This document shows, one piece after another, positions 52,830-56,361 of a stretch of DNA of 56,361 nt. The position numbers were made by a program, and so were the translations under genes. The stretch's first letter is position 1, and the number at the start of each line of letters is the position of its first letter. Source of the stretch: JAXJQF01 sp036311285 (GTDB lineage Bacteria; Pseudomonadota; Gammaproteobacteria; Enterobacterales; Succinivibrionaceae); NCBI GenBank assembly GCA_036311285.1, contig JAXJQF010000121.1, forward strand, positions 1 through 56,361. Reading direction: 5' to 3'. The notes beneath the pieces were generated by a model. The model ran no database searches. It had not been told where the DNA came from and saw nothing but the letters and a program-made list of their open reading frames with translations.

Positions 52830-53771
52830 TTATGAAACTATTTTGTTGTATTTCAAATATTCTCTTGCACTCAGTTCATCATTTTTCAATTGATTAACTA
52901 ACTCATCTAGAGAATTAAATTTTTTCTCATCTCTTAATTTAGACAAGAATACTACCTTTAATTCTTTATGGTACAGTTCACCATTAAAATCAAAAATATA
53001 AACCTCTAATCTTGGTTCAACTCCATTAACAGTAGGTCTTGAACCAACATTCGCCATTCCATACATTGGTTTATCAGTTATATTTTCAACTCTTACTATA
53101 TAAACGCCATATAAAGGAATAACCCTTCTCTTTAAATTTATATTGGCAGTAGGAAATCCAATCGTTCTGCCAAGTTGTTGACCATAAGAGATTTTGCCAC
53201 TTATATAATAATCACATCCAAGAAAACTTTTTGCTTTCTCAAGAAGACCTTCTCTTAAGAAGTTTCTAATCGCTGTAGAACTAATTCTTTCTTCATCGTA
53301 TAAAAAGCTTTCCATGCTTACTACGTTAAAACCGTACTGCGAACCTAGATTTTTTAGTAATTCAAAATCACCTTTGCCATTTACACCAAATCTAAAATCA
53401 TCGCCTACGACTAAATATTTTATATTTAATTTTTCAACTAAATACTTTCTAACGAAATCACAAGGTGAAAGCTTTGCAAGTTCTTTATTAAAATTTAGAC
53501 AAAATACTTTATCAACACCTAATTCATTAAATATTACAAACTTATCTCTAAATCTTGATAACCTTGCTGGAATCTTTATACTTTGAAAAAATTCTAAAGG
53601 TTGCGGTTCAAAGCACATTATTCCACTTGGAATATTTAGCTCTTTTGATTTTTCTAGTAAAAACTTAATAACTGAACGATGTCCCTTATGCACACCATCG
53701 AAATTACCAATAGACAATGCTATTCCATTTTCTTTAGATTGGTAATTATTAAGCTGTCTTACTAACTGCAT
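52830..53771 (-). CDS. ribF: Bifunctional riboflavin kinase/FAD synthetase
   Basis: Makes FMN and FAD. The FAD synthetase half has IGNFDGVHKGHRSVI near residue 22-36, DDFRFGVNGKGDFELL, and ISSTAIRNFLREG. The riboflavin kinase half starts at about residue 185 and carries YGQQLGRTIGFPTANINL, with YGVYIVRV, MANVGSRPTV and LEVYIFDFNGELY. At 313 residues it is normal. It supplies FMN/FAD for ApbE and Na+-NQR flavins, which are also implied in this window. Confidence 0.97.
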   Translation of the reverse strand: MQLVRQLNNYQSKENGIALSIGNFDGVHKGHRSVIKFLLEKSKELNIPSGIMCFEPQPLEFFQSIKIPARLSRFRDKFVIFNELGVDKVFCLNFNKELAKLSPCDFVRKYLVEKLNIKYLVVGDDFRFGVNGKGDFELLKNLGSQYGFNVVSMESFLYDEERISSTAIRNFLREGLLEKAKSFLGCDYYISGKISYGQQLGRTIGFPTANINLKRRVIPLYGVYIVRVENITDKPMYGMANVGSRPTVNGVEPRLEVYIFDFNGELYHKELKVVFLSKLRDEKKFNSLDELVNQLKNDELSAREYLKYNKIVS

Positions 53772-53917
53772 TCAATATTCCTAATTTAATGTACAGATAA
53801 ATACTAAAAATAGTATACACCTTCTACAAATGTAGCATTATACCAAATTTATTTGTATAACGTTACAAAATTTAAACTTATAAATAGTAAGGCTAAAATA
53901 CTCTTAATTTAGGAATT

Positions 53918-55519
53918 TTAATCAACCAGATTTTTGTTAAACTTTAATGCTCTAGTTAATAGCATTACTACTACATAACTAAAACTACCAACAAAAACTA
54001 ATGAAAAAAGATAAATTACAGATTGAATAATATTCAACTGACTCCAAGATTGCATTGACGCAACATTAAGAAAATCAATGCATAAGTAATGCAACGTACA
54101 ACACATTACTATGGATGATATTACTGTTTTTACAACGAAGAAAATTGTTGCTTTACTAAAGCGATAAATATCTTTTTTATACAACCCAATTATCAAGCAT
54201 AAAGTATTAACTATAGCAGATAAACCTGTGGATAAAGCTAAACCTATATAACCATAACCAGGATAATAGTATTCTAAAGGTATAACGATACTAAGGCAAA
54301 AAAACATATTTGAAATCATACTGTAAACACCATACTTAACAGGTGTTCTTGTATCAAATCTTGCATAAAACCCTTGTACTAATACTCTATTAAGCATTAA
54401 TGACCAAACGCCTAATGCTGAAGCAATCAAACTATAGCTACAAAAAGTTGCTTGCTCTACCCCAAACTCTCCTCGTAAAAATAAAACTCTAATAATAGGT
54501 TCTCTAAGCATTATCATTCCACACATTGCAGGAATACCTAGTGCTAGTACCATCTTTACAGCCCAATTCATAGTAAGAGAATATTCACCATATTCTTTTT
54601 TAGCATTATGCATAGAAAGCTTAGGCAAAATAATAGTACCGATAGCTACCGCAAAGATACCTATAGGAAACTCTAACAATCTATCTGAATAGTATAAATA
54701 ACTAATTGCACCAGTTGCCAAAAATGAAGCAAGCATGGTATTGATTAGTAAATTTATCTGACTTACAGATACTCCAAAAAGAGCTGGTATCATTAGGCTT
54801 CTAATCTTTTTTACCCCTTCATGATTCCAAGCAAACTTTGGTTTTACAATCATTCCAATCTTATATAAAAATGGAAGTTGAAATAAAAATTGAACAATCC
54901 CACCTAACAGTACTCCAATACCTAATGCAAGATTAGCATCACTACATAATGGAGCAATCCATACACAGCTTGCAATCATAGACAAATTCAATAAACAAGG
55001 TGTTACAGCAGGAATAGCAAAACGACCAAAAGTATTTAAAATACCGCCACTAACAGCTGTTAAAGTAATAAAGAATAGATATGGAAAAGTTAACTTCAAT
55101 AAGAACGAAGCTTGTGAAAATTTTGATGTTTCTTGTTGGGCTACATCAAGACTAATATGTTCTACAAACCATCCCCAACCAAATATTGCCGTAATAACTG
55201 CACTACCGATCATACCTAATATAGTAATTAAAAATACTATACAAGCGAGTGTGCCAACAGTACTTGAAATTAGTTTCTCAAGGTCTTCTCTATCCTTATT
55301 TTCTTTAAACTCAGTCATTACAGGAACAAAGGCCTGACTAAACGCACCTTCTGCAAATAGTCGTCGAAAGAAGTTTGGAATTCTGTTGGCAAAAAAGAAT
55401 ACGTCAGCACTTAATCCAGCCCCTAATAAATTAGCAATAAAAATATCTCGTATTAATCCTAATATTCTAGATGCAAAAGTAAATGTTGAAGTGATAATTC
55501 CGGACTTAAGTAATGACAT
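53918..55519 (-). CDS. murJ: Lipid II flippase MurJ
   Basis: MOP-family flippase moving lipid II across the inner membrane for peptidoglycan synthesis. The 533 residues give about 14 membrane segments. The N-terminus has SGIITSTFTFASRILGLIRDIFIANLLGAG, then FFANRIPNFFRRLFAEGAFSQAFVPV, the MurJ hallmark with functional Arg residues. It also has PALFGVSVSQINLLINTMLAS and SYLYYSDRLLEFPIGIFAVAIGT. In E. coli ribF is next to rpsT; here murJ sits between them, as in many other gammaproteobacteria. Confidence 0.97.
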   Translation of the reverse strand: MSLLKSGIITSTFTFASRILGLIRDIFIANLLGAGLSADVFFFANRIPNFFRRLFAEGAFSQAFVPVMTEFKENKDREDLEKLISSTVGTLACIVFLITILGMIGSAVITAIFGWGWFVEHISLDVAQQETSKFSQASFLLKLTFPYLFFITLTAVSGGILNTFGRFAIPAVTPCLLNLSMIASCVWIAPLCSDANLALGIGVLLGGIVQFLFQLPFLYKIGMIVKPKFAWNHEGVKKIRSLMIPALFGVSVSQINLLINTMLASFLATGAISYLYYSDRLLEFPIGIFAVAIGTIILPKLSMHNAKKEYGEYSLTMNWAVKMVLALGIPAMCGMIMLREPIIRVLFLRGEFGVEQATFCSYSLIASALGVWSLMLNRVLVQGFYARFDTRTPVKYGVYSMISNMFFCLSIVIPLEYYYPGYGYIGLALSTGLSAIVNTLCLIIGLYKKDIYRFSKATIFFVVKTVISSIVMCCTLHYLCIDFLNVASMQSWSQLNIIQSVIYLFSLVFVGSFSYVVVMLLTRALKFNKNLVD

Positions 55520-55577
55520 AATTGAACAAAAAAAACTAAATTCGCGAATAAAACATATAAATTATACTACATAGTTT

Positions 55578-55606
55578 ATGACTTTTTAAAATTATATTGC
55601 TATAAT
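55578..55606 (+). promoter_or_regulatory. Promoter P1 in the murJ/rpsT gap
   Basis: ATGACT, 17 bp, then TATAAT at 55601-55606 with a TGC upstream. It would give a leader of roughly 310 nt before rpsT. Confidence 0.55.
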
Positions 55607-55612
55607 GACGCC

Positions 55613-55783
55613 CATAGTTGAACTATGCCAATTTGGACTGCATAGCATAAATTTCGAAAGAAAGTGTCTCTTTATGTTGCAGGATAAGAACTAACCATAT
55701 AGTTAGTGACGTTGTTCACAAATAAAATATCAATCATCAACCCAAATATTGATATTTAAGTTGTATTACATATTCATTTTTAG
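55613..55783 (+). other. Long rpsT leader or separate small RNA
   Basis: After P1 the sequence has a hairpin at the 5' end (CATAGTT-GA-ACTATG... region 55611-55628) and a second one (ACTAAC-CATATA-GTTAGT, about 55693-55710). No T-run terminator and no convincing ORF were found. Leader of rpsT or an independent RNA cannot be told apart by eye. Confidence 0.35.
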
Positions 55784-55812
55784 TTGTTTTTTAGTGCAAA
55801 TATAATTATAAT
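55784..55812 (+). promoter_or_regulatory. Promoter P2 of rpsT
   Basis: TTGTTT, 17 bp, TATAAT at 55807-55812. It would give a leader of about 105 nt. E. coli rpsT also has two promoters. Confidence 0.6.
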
Positions 55813-55923
55813 TGCGCATAGAATTACTATTTATGTTTATTATGATCTGTAATTAAAGATTTTTAATAAGCAATACTAAACTTTTTATATAAAGTTTATT
55901 TGTTTAAATACTAGGAGTTTACT

Positions 55924-56190
55924 TTGGCAAACATCAAATCTGCAAAGAAGCGTATTATCACTTCTGAAAAAAATCGTGTTCGTAACGTTGCTCAACGTTC
56001 TGCAATGCGTACAGCTGTTAAGAAAGTTTTAGCTGCGATCGCTACTGGCAATCAAGAAGCTTCATTAGAAGCATTCAAGAATGCACAAGTATTATTAGAC
56101 CGTGCTGCAACTAAGGGTTTAATCCACAAGAACAAGGCAGCTCGTCATAAGTCACGTTTATGTGCAAAGATCAAGGCATTAGCTGCTTAA
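55924..56190 (+). CDS. rpsT: 30S ribosomal protein S20
   Basis: Small-subunit protein binding the 5' domain of 16S rRNA. The 88 residues start ANIKSAKKRIITSEKNRVRNVAQRSAMRTAVKKV and are very rich in Lys, Arg and Ala, as in all S20. The start codon is TTG at 55924, with AGGAG 6 nt upstream. E. coli rpsT likewise uses UUG, and the weak start is part of its autoregulation there. Divergent from murJ. Confidence 0.98.
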   Translation: MANIKSAKKRIITSEKNRVRNVAQRSAMRTAVKKVLAAIATGNQEASLEAFKNAQVLLDRAATKGLIHKNKAARHKSRLCAKIKALAA

Positions 56191-56235
56191 TTTTTTAAAA
56201 TATTTTATGTAATTAAACATTAAAGTTAACAGATT

Positions 56236-56267
56236 AAAAAACGACATAGATTACTATGTCGTTTTTT
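56236..56267 (+). terminator. Intrinsic terminator after rpsT
   Basis: AAAAAACGACATAG and CTATGTCGTTTTTT form a long stem with loop ATTA, ending in T6. Confidence 0.92.
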
Positions 56268-56292
56268 GTTTCTCCTTTCTAAAACCTAAACT

Positions 56293-56332
56293 CCCTAACG
56301 CATAGTACCTAATTTTGTGGTTAGCGTTAGGG
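56293..56332. repeat. Inverted repeat at the right edge
   Basis: CCCTAACGC and GCGTTAGGG form a perfect 9-bp GC-rich stem around 22 nt. No T run follows on the plus strand. It could be a terminator for a minus-strand gene beyond the window or a dispersed repeat unit. Confidence 0.5.
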
Positions 56333-56361
56333 TGTGTTATAGAAAGAACCTAAGTAATAAA

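Noticed and set aside
1..56361. CRISPR arrays, insertion sequences, prophage, biosynthetic clusters
   Set aside because: No regularly spaced repeats, transposase, phage or multi-gene biosynthetic signature was seen. YcaO here has the enteric ribosomal type and context, not a peptide-modifying cluster.

Overview
The window is a low-GC (about one third G+C by eye, not computed) stretch of a Gammaproteobacterium chromosome. Gene content and order point to a fermentative, flagellated relative of the Aeromonadales/Succinivibrionaceae. The evidence is an enteric-type ycaO-focA-pflB block, lolB-ispE-prs, a divergent lptFG/pepA pair, ribF-ileS-lspA-ispH, the Na+-NQR assembly genes nqrM and apbE, and a Vibrio/Aeromonas-type flagellar locus with flgT, flgO, flgP, cheV and sigma-54-like promoters. 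The family assignment is inference; no 16S or marker phylogeny could be run. No transposon, prophage, plasmid function or CRISPR array was seen.

Layout. 1-11 kb: a small membrane protein, ycaO, formate channel and pyruvate formate-lyase, then lolB-ispE-prs, with mpl and the apbE/nqrM pair on the minus strand. 12-18 kb: proS, two unknown exported proteins, and a very divergent 856-residue protein that looks like an MshQ-type (DUF6701) surface protein. 18-35 kb: flagellar island. The minus strand carries cheV, cheR, flgBCD, a complete flagellin gene, then flgE, flgF, flgG, flgH and flgI, broken up by terminators and sigma-54-like promoters. flgA and flgM lie on the plus strand, flgO-flgP-flgN on the minus strand, and flgT on the plus strand. 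35-45 kb: tRNA-Arg(CCT), a DUF4136-like lipoprotein, dusA, a Sel1-repeat protein, tRNA-Leu(CAA), lptG/lptF, pepA, and holB/tmk/mltG. 45-56 kb: valS, then ispH, lspA, ileS, ribF and murJ on the minus strand, and rpsT on the plus strand.

How the parts work together. The flagellar genes make the rod, hook, P/L rings and the extra outer-membrane ring factors (FlgO/P/T) of a Vibrio-like motor. Five sites fit a sigma-54 pattern (GG-N10-GC or one mismatch), in front of flgB, flgE, flgF, flgI and flgT. Repeated TGRCAA half-sites lie upstream of three of them and could be enhancer sites for a FlrC/FleQ-type activator. flgM has a good FliA (sigma-28) promoter, and the flagellin has a weaker one. flgJ, flgK and flgL do not follow flgI.

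Most interesting signal. The flagellin gene sits between flgD and flgE. Its 3' UTR has a perfect 9-bp stem whose 11-nt loop, with the closing pair, is complementary over 13 nt to the gene's own Shine-Dalgarno region. This suggests 5'-3' UTR translational control, or alternatively a short DNA inverted repeat flanking the gene. Immediately downstream lies a roughly 130-bp minus-strand unit with a perfect 10-nt Shine-Dalgarno, an 11-codon ORF and its own terminator.
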